Source of the DNA: Ophiocordyceps camponoti-saundersi (nom. inval.)
Taxonomy: Eukaryota; Ascomycota; Sordariomycetes; Hypocreales; Ophiocordycipitaceae
Length of the DNA: 64,000 nt
Assembly (NCBI GenBank): GCA_003339415.1
Contig: PDHQ01000071.1
Location: 62,001-126,000, forward strand
Direction: 5' to 3'
Position 1 is the stretch's first letter; every line of letters begins with the position of its first letter. This document shows positions 35,901-46,601 of this stretch, one piece after another. The translations under genes and the position numbers were made by a program. Below the pieces are notes generated by a model. The model did no database searches and was not told where the DNA came from. It worked only from the letters and a program-made list of their open reading frames with translations.

Positions 35901-37401
35901 GAGTCAAGAAGATGCCGAGTTCCTAGGCGACGCGCTGGAGCAGATAGAGCGCGTCCTTCGGCGTGACGAATGGACCAACTCGTATCAGAACGTCTGGACC
36001 ATCGCCGGGTTAGACGCCAAGCAGCGACTGATGAAGGCCGAGGTGATTCCCTGCCAGTACGCGGATTTTGCACAGTACCTCCTCGACGGAACCCTCGACC
36101 TGATCCGGATCAAGGCTTTTGAGGCTCTTGTTGATCTCGGTGCCTTGCTTGAAGTCCCCTTTTTTTCTTTCTTTCTTTACTCCCTGATGACCGACCGCTC
36201 GCCCTACGTCCGCAGTAAACTCATCAGGGCCATGGCCATCGGGCTCGCCGCCATTGCGTTCGGAGAGCAAGTCAAGTCGGCCAAGAGCAAAGCGGCACCG
36301 GATGATACCCTCTTACTCGTGCAAGACAGCGCCGAGGAGATTGAGCATCGCCAGGAAATGTTCGCACGCAGGGAGAATCTGGACGCGGCGCTAAAGGCAC
36401 TACGGAAAGAGATGGAAGACGAGCACAGCAAGAACCACCATCACTACAGCACGGCGATGCGCAAGGCGATGGACCACCCGGACCTGGGGCGGGCCGAGGT
36501 GGAGAGCTTACTGAACCTAGCTGAGATGATGTTTGAAGAGGCCGCGAGCTTCTTGGTCACTTTCAGCTATCCCAAGATGTGGACGGTGGAGCGGCAGACT
36601 CCGAAGCAGACTGATCGGCCGCGCGCCCAGGGCAGTTCGTCGGCGAGAAATGCTCACTCCCGGAGGCTGATAATGAAGTTTACGTCCTCCTTCAGGACCG
36701 AACCAAGGAGAGGCCCATCTCCTCCGCCTCCACCGCCGGAGTTTAAGAAGCCCGCTGCGCCACAGAGGACGGCATCCATCAAGATCAACACCAAGGCCGC
36801 GACGCCGCAGCGGCCCGCCGCTTCCCTTGTCATTACTGGTTCCGAAACAACGCCGGCGCCAGCGTCGGCATCTCAGCTGTCTGGCGGCACAACTGCGAGT
36901 GGTGCCGCGTCGGCCAAGAGAGCTAGGGCGGACAAGGAAGACGGTGGCACACCAGCGCCGAAACGTCCCAAGACAGAGCCACGTTCAGAGGTGGACAAGA
37001 TGGCCAAGAAGAGGCGCATCGTCACTCTTAAGACGAAGGACGCCAATCGCCTCAAGGTCATTCTAGACCAGTCTCCTGGCCCAACAGCCAGCGGGAGGAC
37101 GGCACTACCGTCTGGACCGCCAAAGGACTCCACGGCGGGCAACGTCAAGGCGACCAGCGCCGTGAAACCTGCGAGAAAGCCCCTGCCGACTGGAGAAAGG
37201 AAGCCCCTACCGAATGGCGGGGGCGGGTCTGGCTCGACCCCGACTGCGGCCTCTCATTCGTCCAAGGTGTCGGCCAACGTCAGCGCGGGCCTGGCCTCGT
37301 CTCCGAAAGCGAGTAGTCCAGCGTCAGCAACGCCCGGAAGTTCACGGCCGAAGATCAAAATTATTCGAAAACCAACGCCGAAGTCATCGCAGGGCTCGTG
37401 A
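32995..37401 (+). CDS. taf2: Transcription initiation factor TFIID subunit 2 (TAF2/TSM1)
   Basis: Single-exon ORF of 1,468 residues from ATG 32995 (MPPRDDAQQQPLL). TAF2 is an M1-aminopeptidase-like subunit of TFIID that helps bind the Initiator region. Residues 20-480 follow the M1 fold (EYFILKQEVHLDVNFREKRIDG; SRHSIQPGTASCIFPCVDD). The peptidase signatures are replaced: DDTVSLHSLAFVSNRLLF stands at the GAMEN position and the zinc HEXXH site reads GIAHYMTDLF, so it is catalytically dead as in all TAF2 proteins. A HEAT-like middle region follows (residues about 800-1180). The C-terminal tail is Lys/Pro/Ser-rich and disordered with basic patches (PKRPKTEPRS, KMAKKRRIV) likely serving as nuclear localisation signals. 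Normal length for filamentous fungi; no intron needed. Confidence 0.93.
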   Translation: MPPRDDAQQQPLLEGVDSSSLSEDTSIQEYFILKQEVHLDVNFREKRIDGCTDIFMVTFNDKINDFVLDAANCEILTDRITITELREAHGELVEGLKRTPQAEYVDPYAKLLYPDNWNWTSEHYNERRNRARSLFRTRRVDVAAENREFQGCTPAYGSLRINLRDKSEQDRPKVIIRKSSANPDILPDRVHRHYKVTIPFVSQSPRDGLHFVGVDPLDNRFSHLYSRHSIQPGTASCIFPCVDDHGARCDWRISIKFPRTLGDALQQALATQRDPSSSTVAVQDRSLGDGPDRFFRLAEEDKLREMTVVCSGFLMEEAVDGQDDHKKVMIFEPERKVSVQKLGFAVGPFEHIDLSSEFRAEEDEVKLGMSALKIHAYCLPGRGEWVRNTAAALTMAADFLTYTFARYPFSNFKLCFLDDMVDDTVSLHSLAFVSNRLLFPEDVFDTEIDVTRKIVTTLTYQWIGINMIPNTRNDLWLVFGIAHYMTDLFMKKICGNNEHRFRIKALSDRLVEMDIKRLSLWQLGPYLDLGGSQMDFMIVKAAVVVFILDKRLAKASGGHGLTRILQKLMTKAQIESGDRSIIIDTEKFRATCEKSSKFRLETFWNQWVYGSGCPQFDVKAKFNKKRLCVELTLNQFQHQVSKKTELDKEDFLRAINERRADIKIDDVQPLFTGPMTIRIHEADGTPYEHILEIREDATRSTKFEIPYNTKYKRLKRTRRLKERHTAADLAENADEALLYSLGDVLQAPDDLREWELIEWDPETERKMDQESYEWIRVDADFEWACDMKRTLEPYMYVSQLQQDRDVVAQQDAMLYLGQGPLHPIASGFLVRTLVDRRYFHGIRAMAARALTRQANIKDIPMLGLRQLLRAFRDMFCYDQSNQPCPNDFSDKKQYGVRRAIIQAIAEVRDPNDRCPLEARRFILDQLMFNNNENNTYSDHFYIAFLLEALATSLIPSRKEEWFARQNKASSQEDAEFLGDALEQIERVLRRDEWTNSYQNVWTIAGLDAKQRLMKAEVIPCQYADFAQYLLDGTLDLIRIKAFEALVDLGALLEVPFFSFFLYSLMTDRSPYVRSKLIRAMAIGLAAIAFGEQVKSAKSKAAPDDTLLLVQDSAEEIEHRQEMFARRENLDAALKALRKEMEDEHSKNHHHYSTAMRKAMDHPDLGRAEVESLLNLAEMMFEEAASFLVTFSYPKMWTVERQTPKQTDRPRAQGSSSARNAHSRRLIMKFTSSFRTEPRRGPSPPPPPPEFKKPAAPQRTASIKINTKAATPQRPAASLVITGSETTPAPASASQLSGGTTASGAASAKRARADKEDGGTPAPKRPKTEPRSEVDKMAKKRRIVTLKTKDANRLKVILDQSPGPTASGRTALPSGPPKDSTAGNVKATSAVKPARKPLPTGERKPLPNGGGGSGSTPTAASHSSKVSANVSAGLASSPKASSPASATPGSSRPKIKIIRKPTPKSSQGS

Positions 37402-38299
37402 GGAGACAGGCGTGCATCAAAAGCAAACACTGGTTTGGGGAGGGCATTTTCTCGGAGAGAATCACTTGCCGTGGGCCGGTTGAGGCTGTCGGCTCGGACC
37501 ACTCGTAGTCGTCCTGCACAAAGCTGGCATTGTGTTTAGCGTTTTATTTTCTGTTTCTAGTGTTTCTTCTTTCTATGATTCTCTGCCCTTCCCAGCTGAG
37601 GATAGTAACAACGGTGACGACATCAGGCGCGAATGTATATATTCATTTGAGAAAGGTCTTCTGATCTACACCAGTAGCGAGGTGTTGCACTAAACGATCG
37701 ATATGATTAATCTCTATTCATCACGTGCAGAGAGAGCAACGGAGAGACAAGTGTTTACCTAGGTGTGGCATCAAGGATCAGAGCGTTGGGTAATCCGTAG
37801 GGACCGTAGTACATACCTAGGTAGGTAGGTATGAATCGACATGACGAGGCTGACGATCAGCGTCTGGAGGCTTCGCGGCCTTTGCTATTGTCCGTTATTG
37901 TCCGCTGTAGCCTGTCGGGGACATCCAGAGTACAGGCTACCTAGTACACTACCCAGGCACCTTCCGCTATTGGCCCTTGACCCCGCCGTAGCTGCTTGCG
38001 GGCGATTAGAGGCTTATCTCTGCCAATCACCACGTGACTATGCACCAGGCGGTAAGGCTGCCAAAAGGATAGTCCCCACTCCAACTCTTAATCACCGGCA
38101 ATGGCTCAACAGCTCCCTAATAGACCGTCATCGTTTGTCCATCTTCATCCTTTCTCTCCCGGCAATAATCGCTGCGGCTATCGGTCGGAATACGTGGCTC
38201 TCATGCTTCGACCGAAAGAACTCTGTAAGTCCTCGCCTGTCGTCGCGGCCGGGGAACCAGCCCTTCCAGCTGGCATCTCGTCAGGAAGAGGAGGCAAAC
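37402..38299. promoter_or_regulatory. Intergenic: taf2 3' region and sin3 promoter
   Basis: No gene. Holds a palindromic ACCTAGGTAGGTAGGT stretch (37815-37830) of a type repeated elsewhere in the window. The ORF starting at 38101 does not continue into sin3. Confidence 0.5.
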
Positions 38300-39096
38300 A
38301 TGTCATCGACAAACGCGTCAGTCTGAGCCTCTTTTGCTGACATTTCCCCTTTCACGCTCAGACGAGTATGAATAGCCAGAATCTTCACGGTCGCAGTAGC
38401 GGTCCGCCTTACGAGCGCGAACGCGACCTGGATCACAGGACGATGCAACAGCACGACGAAATGCGTGAGAGGGACCGCGACCGGGAACAGGCTGATCGTT
38501 ATCAGCCGCCCCCTCACCAAAGCAGTGCTGGCTCTATTCCCATTCATCAGCCTGTCGCGTCTAGGATATCAGGCGCCATACATAGCCCTGGCGGCTTGCT
38601 CGCAGGCACCGCGCCGTCGGCTCATCTCGGTGCGCCGCCGGCTCCCATTGCCGTTCCCTTCCCTGGGCCTCTTCAGGCCGAGCAGGGCCGGCCGGTGCCC
38701 CATGGTGGCCAGCAACCCCCATCCGCGTCGCAGCATCAAGTTTTTGCGCCGATGCAGCCTGCTTCGGCTGCCGCTCAGGGCACGCCTAGCGCTGCCGCCG
38801 TCTACCCGCCGCAGCAACCATCGCAACAGCCGGCGCCACAGCAGCAACAGTCGGCCGCTCCGCATCACCAACAGCATCAGCAGGAGAGCCAACGTGCCTC
38901 CAAGCAGACTGGTTCTATGGTCGGCGGCCTGACCCCCGGTGGCCATCAAATTCCTGGTGGCATCACCCAAGGACAGCAGCCGATCCTGAACGTAAGTTCT
39001 ATTGTCTCTCTGCTGTCAATAGCGATGGGGCACAGCGAATGCCCGTTGGCTATAGTTTTCTCCGACCCTCACATGCACTTCTTTGGCCTCGAACAA

Positions 39097-39135
<39 letters not shown>

Positions 39136-42100
39136 CCTCCCCCCCCCCCCCCCCCCCCCTTTCCCCCCCCACCCCCCCCCCCCCCCCCCCAACCTTTTCG
39201 AATTCCCTTTTTGCATCTTGCTCAAGCTACATCCGAGCTGTTACATCATCTACTTGCCTCTATTCCTGCGAGCTGTCGCTGTCAAGTGACGCCAGACTCC
39301 GGTCCAACATATTGGACGAAGCAGGCGGCCGGTTCGGAACATGTCTTCTGAAGCTCGATCCAGCGATGAGGCGGCTTCATTTGCCATCGCTTTCCACCGC
39401 ATCTCTTTTGTATATGCTGCAATCAGTCTCTCTTCGCACCGCACTGTCTTCCCAGCATCAAAGGCTAACAGTTGCTGCACAGGATGCGTTGACCTATCTT
39501 GACCAAGTCAAAGTCCAATTTCACGAGCAGCCCGATGTGTACAATCGCTTCCTCGATATTATGAAGGACTTCAAGAGCCAAGCGTAAGTCACACCTCAGT
39601 GAATCCCGTTCTATTCTCGGTGCCTAACTGCTTTTCAGAATCGACACCCCGGGCGTCATCAACAGAGTGTCTGAGCTGTTTGCCGGCCACCCGAACCTCA
39701 TCCAGGGCTTTAATACCTTTCTGCCCCCAGGCTATAGGATCGAGTGCGGCGGAGGCAATGATCCAAACACCATTCGTGTCACCACTCCCATGGGCACTAC
39801 CGTTCAGTCCATTGCGGGTCGCGGAGCGCAGGGCGATGGTCAAGGTGCTACCGGTGTCAGTCAGGTGCCTTTCCCAGAGCGCGGCGGCCAGTGGCAACAG
39901 AGGCCTCAACACGCCGTCGAAAGTCCCGAGGCAACCTTCAACACGCCATCACAAGCTGGGGCCAGTCTCTTCGCCCAAGCGGCCGCGCAGAGCGGCCCCT
40001 TCGACGTTTCCAGCGCGCAGAGAAGTGCAGTCCAGGCGTTGGGAAACCCAAGCTCTGCAGTCACTCGCGGTGCCCAGACCCCGGCTCCGGCCTCCGCCGG
40101 CGGCCTCGACAGCATCAACTGCAACCAAGGAAATATCGAACGCAGGGGCCCCGTGGAGTTCAACCATGCTATCAGTTACGTGAACAAAATCAAGGCAAGT
40201 CTCAAGTGAAGTCCGATGTGTCGAGGAAGCGATTGCTGACCACTGGTGCTCTGACAGAATCGTTTCCAGGACAAGCCGGAAATTTACAAGCAGTTTCTCG
40301 AGATTTTGCAGACGTATCAGCGCGAACAGAAGCCCATTCAGGATGTTTACGCTCAGGTCATGGCCCTCTTCAACTCGGCCCCAGACCTACTGGAAGATTT
40401 TAAGCAGTTTCTGCCCGAGTCGGCTGGTCGAGCCAAGGCAGCTCAAGGAAGACTCGAAGATGCCATTGCATTGCCGGGCCCTAGCCTCACTCCCCAACCC
40501 TCAAATAGAGACGGGCATAAGATGCCCCCGCTCGGTAGCTTTGCTCCGCCTGCCAGCGCAAGTAAAGACAAGAAACGTCCGCGAGCCGACAAGCAAGCTC
40601 AGAACGCCGAGCCACTGGTGGCCGAGACGCCAGCCGCCAGCCGCCTCCAGCAGAGCGTCGTGAACGGCAACAAGCGTGCGAAACTCAGCCATACCCGAGG
40701 CGGCGCCGACGCGGGGGCATCCATCGAGTCAACGCTCACGCCAGTTATGCCCGAGCCGTATGCACCGCGCCCCTCGGCGACGTCAACCCAGGAGGAGGTT
40801 GCGTTTTTCGAGAGGGTCAAAAAGTTCCTGAGCAACAAGTCTTCGATGAACGAGTTCCTGAAGCTGTGCAACCTCTTCAGCCAAGGCGTCATTGACAAGA
40901 ACACGCTGTTCCACAAGGGCGCGCTCTTCATAGGCGCCAATCTGGACCTGATGAACTTTTGGAAGATTTTCCTCGGCGTCGAATCGCAGGACGTTGTCGT
41001 AGATAACCGGCCGGCGCCCCCAACCGAGAAGCTGTCCCTGAGCAACTGTCGAGGCTACGGCCCCAGCTACAGGCTCCTACCCAAACGGGTAAGAAATCCT
41101 CCTTTCAAACTCGTTGGTAACTCTGCTTAACAGCATATAGGAACGGCTCAAGCTGTGTAGCGGACGCGACGAACTCTGCAACTCGGTGCTCAACGATCAA
41201 TGGGCCTCTCATCCGACTTGGGCAAGCGAGGACTCGGGCTTCGTAGCGCACCGCAAGAACCAGTTCGAAGAGGGCCTCCACCGTATCGAGGAAGAGCGCC
41301 ACGATTACGACTTCAATATCGAGATCAACCTCAAGTGCATTCAGCTCCTAGAGCCTATTGCGCAGCAGATGCTTGCTATGTCGCCGTCCGAGAGAGAGGC
41401 CTTTCATATGCCCGCCGCTCTCGCGGGTCAGAGCACGTCCATCTTCAAGCGTATCTGCAAGAAGATTTACGGCGAGCGGGGCATTGAGGTTGTCAATGAC
41501 TTGCTGACCCATCCGTTCGTCGTCGTCCCCGTGCTTCTCACCCGTATGAAGCAAAAGGACGAGGAGTGGCGCTTCTCTCAGCGCGAATGGGAAAAGGTGT
41601 GGCACGCTCAGACGGAGAACATGTATCTCAAGAGCCTCGACCATATGGGCATCCTCGTCAAGAGCAACGATAAGCGCAACCTCACTGCCAAGCACCTCGT
41701 CGACGTCATCAAGACCAAGCACGAGGAGCAGCGACGCGAACGCGCCCTCAAGGGCAAGTCGGCCCGGCACCAACTGGTGTGGGACTTTAGCGACAAGGAT
41801 GTGGTGCTCGATCTGCTCCGCCTGATGATGCTTTATCCCCTCCACAGCGGCCAACACAGCGTCCAGGAGAAGGAGAGGCTTCTCGAGTTTTTCGAGTCCT
41901 TTGTCACCGCCTTCTTCGATCTAAACGAGGAGGCGATTCAGGACAGGCTGCCAAAGATGCAGCCCGACTCGGCCGAGGAGGAGGTCGAAGAGTCGGCGCC
42001 GGCGGAGCTCAGTAACGGTCGCGGCAAGCGCAATGGCAAGAAGGCGGACCTCCTCCGGGGGGTTCTCGATCCCGGACGCAACGGGAGTAAGCCGCGCAGC

Positions 42101-43446
42101 CAAAAGGAGGACAGTGCGGCGTCAGCCGGAAGCAAAGAGACGACGCCTGACGTCGGGTCTGCCAACGAGGAGGACATGGCCGACGCGGTTGACGACGCGG
42201 CAGTCACCGAGATTTCCAACGAGCGCTGGATGCCGACGGTGCCGAAGCCGGTAGTCGTTGACGGCGACAACTCGCTCCTCGACGCCGACGGCGAGCTGAG
42301 GGCTGACGGCTTCTTCCGCCGTCCGTGGTACAACTTCTTCGCGAACCAGACCATATTCGTCTTCTTCAGCATCTTCCAGATCGTGTACAGCCGCCTCGCG
42401 GAGCTCAAGGCCAGCAAATCTGCCGTCTTGCACGAAATTGATCGACTCACTCGCCCCAAGCCTGCTAGAGACATCGGCCTCGCTGATAGTGTCATGAGCT
42501 ACTTTGACAAGAGCGACGACGCGGACAAGTTCTGGCCCAAGACGATGGAGCTGATTGAGGACTACATCACGGGCGAGGTGGAGGAGGCCCGGTACCAGGA
42601 GGTGCTTCGCCACTACTATCTCCGAGGCGGCTGGAAGCTTTATACGATTCAGGATCAGCTCAAGACGTTGTGTCGCCTTGCACTCACTTGCAGCAGCAAC
42701 GACGCCAAGGAGAAGACGCCGGATCTGATTCATCAGTATTTTCTCAGCCGCGAAAAGGAGGAGACGAGTTACCAGACGGAGATTAGCGCACGAAAGTTTG
42801 CCGAGAAGTGCGTCAAGGACGGCGATCTCTTTGTTATCTGCTGGGTGAGTAAAGCCTTCATGACGTTGACGAAGTATCATCACTGACTGTGATGATGAAT
42901 CAATAGTTCCCCCAGAAGTCTGAGGCTACTGCGCGCTGGCTGCAGCGCAACGACACGACTTTCTACATGGACGAGATGCAACTGCGTGAACGCTGGCAAT
43001 ACTACATATCATCGTATATTCGAGTCGAGCCTACCGAAGGCATTCCGCGATCGAGGCTGCAGAAAGTAGTTCTCACTCGCAACTTGCCATCGGGCGACAG
43101 CGACTCGGACGAGGACAACGTTCCGAAGCCAGTCTCGTATGGAGAAAACTTGACGACTAGCATCTGCCTCAAGAGCTCCAAGATGGTGTGGGCGCCAGGA
43201 ACGTCGGAGTTCTTCGTTTACGACCAGACGCCTAAGACGGCGGAGCGTCGCGTGCGCCGAGACAATGAACGGGAGGTGAGGCGCGCCATCCGTCAGGGCA
43301 AGCTGTTGGACAAGCTGGTGATGAATCCGCCTTGGGCTAAGGACATGGGCGACGAGGAGCTGCGCGAGATTAAGGATGGCTTTTCCGCCTGGGTTCAGGA
43401 TGGGGTCGTGCCGGCAGGGAACGGCGATGGCGAGACGGAGGACTGA
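38300..43446 (+). CDS. sin3: Transcriptional corepressor Sin3
   Basis: Seven exons: 38300-38320, 38362-38991, 39483-39583, 39639-40194, 40258-41088, 41141-42844 and 42907-43446; 1,460 residues in frame. Sin3 scaffolds the Rpd3 histone deacetylase complex in the nucleus. The N-terminus is Gln/Pro-rich. PAH1 (about 218-288: [20 protein letters not shown]) is cut by an intron; PAH2 (about 425-495) contains [23 protein letters not shown] across the next intron; PAH3 is at about 615-680 ([19 protein letters not shown]). The HDAC-interaction and Sin3_corepress region starts with [16 protein letters not shown] and runs to about 1000. The C-terminal module is [19 protein letters not shown] and later. 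Intron 4 has a GC donor (AAG/GCAAGT, 40195-40257). Intron 2 (491 bp) carries a long poly-C tract. The tiny first exon is less certain; translation could begin at 38368. Confidence 0.92.
39098..39190. repeat. 93-bp near-pure C tract inside sin3 intron 2
   Basis: C runs interrupted only by single T or A residues and one TTT. Located in the 491-bp intron before the PAH1 exon. Strong potential for i-motif on this strand and G-quadruplex on the other; length may be inexact. Confidence 0.9.
40195..40257 (+). other. Non-canonical GC-AG intron in sin3
   Basis: The PAH2 helix reads YVNKIK up to 40194 and resumes [10 protein letters not shown] at 40258. The 63-bp gap begins GCAAGT, matching the known GC-donor consensus, and ends CTGACAG. 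No GT donor restores the frame here. Confidence 0.85.
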
Positions 43447-44422
43447 GATGGGGGGAAACATAATGTCATGGACCCTTTCATGTCCCTTCGTCTTGACCCC
43501 CCTTTTCTTTCCTTGCAAATGATGTTTTCAGTCTACGCTGAGTTGTCCCTTGTTTGTTTTCTTTCCATGTTATACTTGGCTTTGATTTTTCTCTGCTGTC
43601 TTTGTTGTTCTGGCTATCAGAGGTCAGGTCATGCTAGCCTTGCGTACCGAGGTAGGTAGGCAGGAGAATGAAAACTCTTCAGTACCCTTCCGGCTACCTT
43701 TATGTGCTATGGAGAGAGAATATGGTGTCATGACGAACGTGCGGTGGATGTCTCGGGGGCGTCCCTGACCTTGTTTGTCTCGGGGGATGAGTCAAGGCTG
43801 ATGAATTGCTCTCTTTTTTTTTTGTTTTTTCAGATTAGATGCTGATGGCATCGCGATGATCGAACGTCTGATCTGATCTGATGTGAGTGATGGATGGGGA
43901 GGATGGCGTGTGATGCTCGTTGCTGGCTGGGTCGCGTCACGACGCCTTCGTCCATCCCCCTCGTTAAGCCATTCCCCTAACGACTTGCATGTATGTATGT
44001 TTGTAGCCTCGTACGCCCCAGCGATGGAACTGTGCCGCGTATCTTCGGAGATCAGTCACACGACAACCCGGTCGACGAGGATCACTTGGTTTCATCAGTT
44101 GCTGATTACCTAGGTCGTGGGTGGCAAGGTAGTTGAGAAAGGGGATTGGTAGGTAGCTGGGACGGTGGAGAAAGTTGGGGCCTTGTCTCCTGTCGTGAGA
44201 TGCCTCTTGGATGCCAGACAAGACAGTAACTGGCTGATTTGTCTTCTTTTCCCTTCCTTTTTCCCATCTCTCTACGTTTCTTGCCCGGGACGACGACCGG
44301 AAACCCGAGTTCCTCTGCGGGTTTTCTAAATCTCGGGCATGCAAACGCCTCTCTTCTTGTTTACCTACGTAGGTGATGCTCGATAATATTGAAACATACG
44401 ACGGCAATCTCAGCCACCCCCG
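43447..44422. other. Convergent intergenic between sin3 and erg10; no gene seen
   Basis: About 1 kb of 3' flanks. T-rich stretch at 43809-43826 and TAGGTAGG simple repeats (about 43651, 44108). No ORF of note. Confidence 0.5.
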
Positions 44423-45816
<1,394 letters not shown>

Positions 45817-46601
45817 GATTCGGGGCTCGGACGTGTCAATGAGGAGAGACAAGGTATTGTAATCTATCCCGTTCGCGGCGTCGAGTCAAGGCGTACGACC
45901 CTAACCCTGCTGCTTAATCAGCAGTCTGGAGATGGTGATGATCTGAGGCTGAGACCGAGAGGCGTTTACGGATAGTTGTGCCACATTCAAAGGGGTATCC
46001 GAGGAATATCTAGGGGATATCCCGGGGATATATCATCGAGATGAGTGACTGACCAAGAGGATATGCAAAGTTGAAAAGACATGAATGAGCTGGAGCGAGT
46101 TGATGACCTCTGGGGAAGGGGAAGATGGAGGAACTGAGGAAGAAAGGAAGTGATGGCAACCAACTCGGTCAAGGACGTATTATTTACTACGACCTATATA
46201 CCCAGATAGTGTACGTATGAATGTGTATGTATGCACACACATGCCTCCACGGATTACTCTCTTCCCGTACGGATGCATCAGGGACGATTGATACTGATTC
46301 TCCTCGGGCTAAGACACACAAATCTCTCCTGACGTGATTTACTGATCAACGACGATCGAGGAAAGCGTCCAAGGATGTAAGCATGTAAGTATGTAAGTAA
46401 GCTGTGAGAAGGAAGACCCATGGGCTATAAATTCTTTTCTTCTTGCTTGATTTCTAGGGGCTTGTTCAACTGCAACTCGGTTTTCAGTCTCGACAAACTA
46501 CACACATACATACATACATACACATCATTGAGCAAGAGCCCTTTAAACATATGATTCGCTGAAGAAGAAGCTTCTTACAAAGCTAAGTTCAAGAAGCAAC
46601 A
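45817..46601. promoter_or_regulatory. Divergent promoter of erg10 (-) and the PKS (+)
   Basis: No gene. Features: a telobox ACCCTAACCCT (about 45898-45908) roughly 80 bp before the erg10 ATG; four clustered GG(G)(A/T)ATAT(C)-like elements (45993-46034); a TATA box TATAAAT (46426-46432) 170 bp before the PKS ATG; and a CATA microsatellite (about 46501-46525) in the PKS leader. Confidence 0.6.
46426..46432 (+). promoter_or_regulatory. TATA box of the PKS gene (TATAAAT)
   Basis: Context GGGCTATAAATTC, about 170 bp upstream of ATG 46602 and followed by a CT-rich stretch typical of fungal start regions. Confidence 0.5.
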
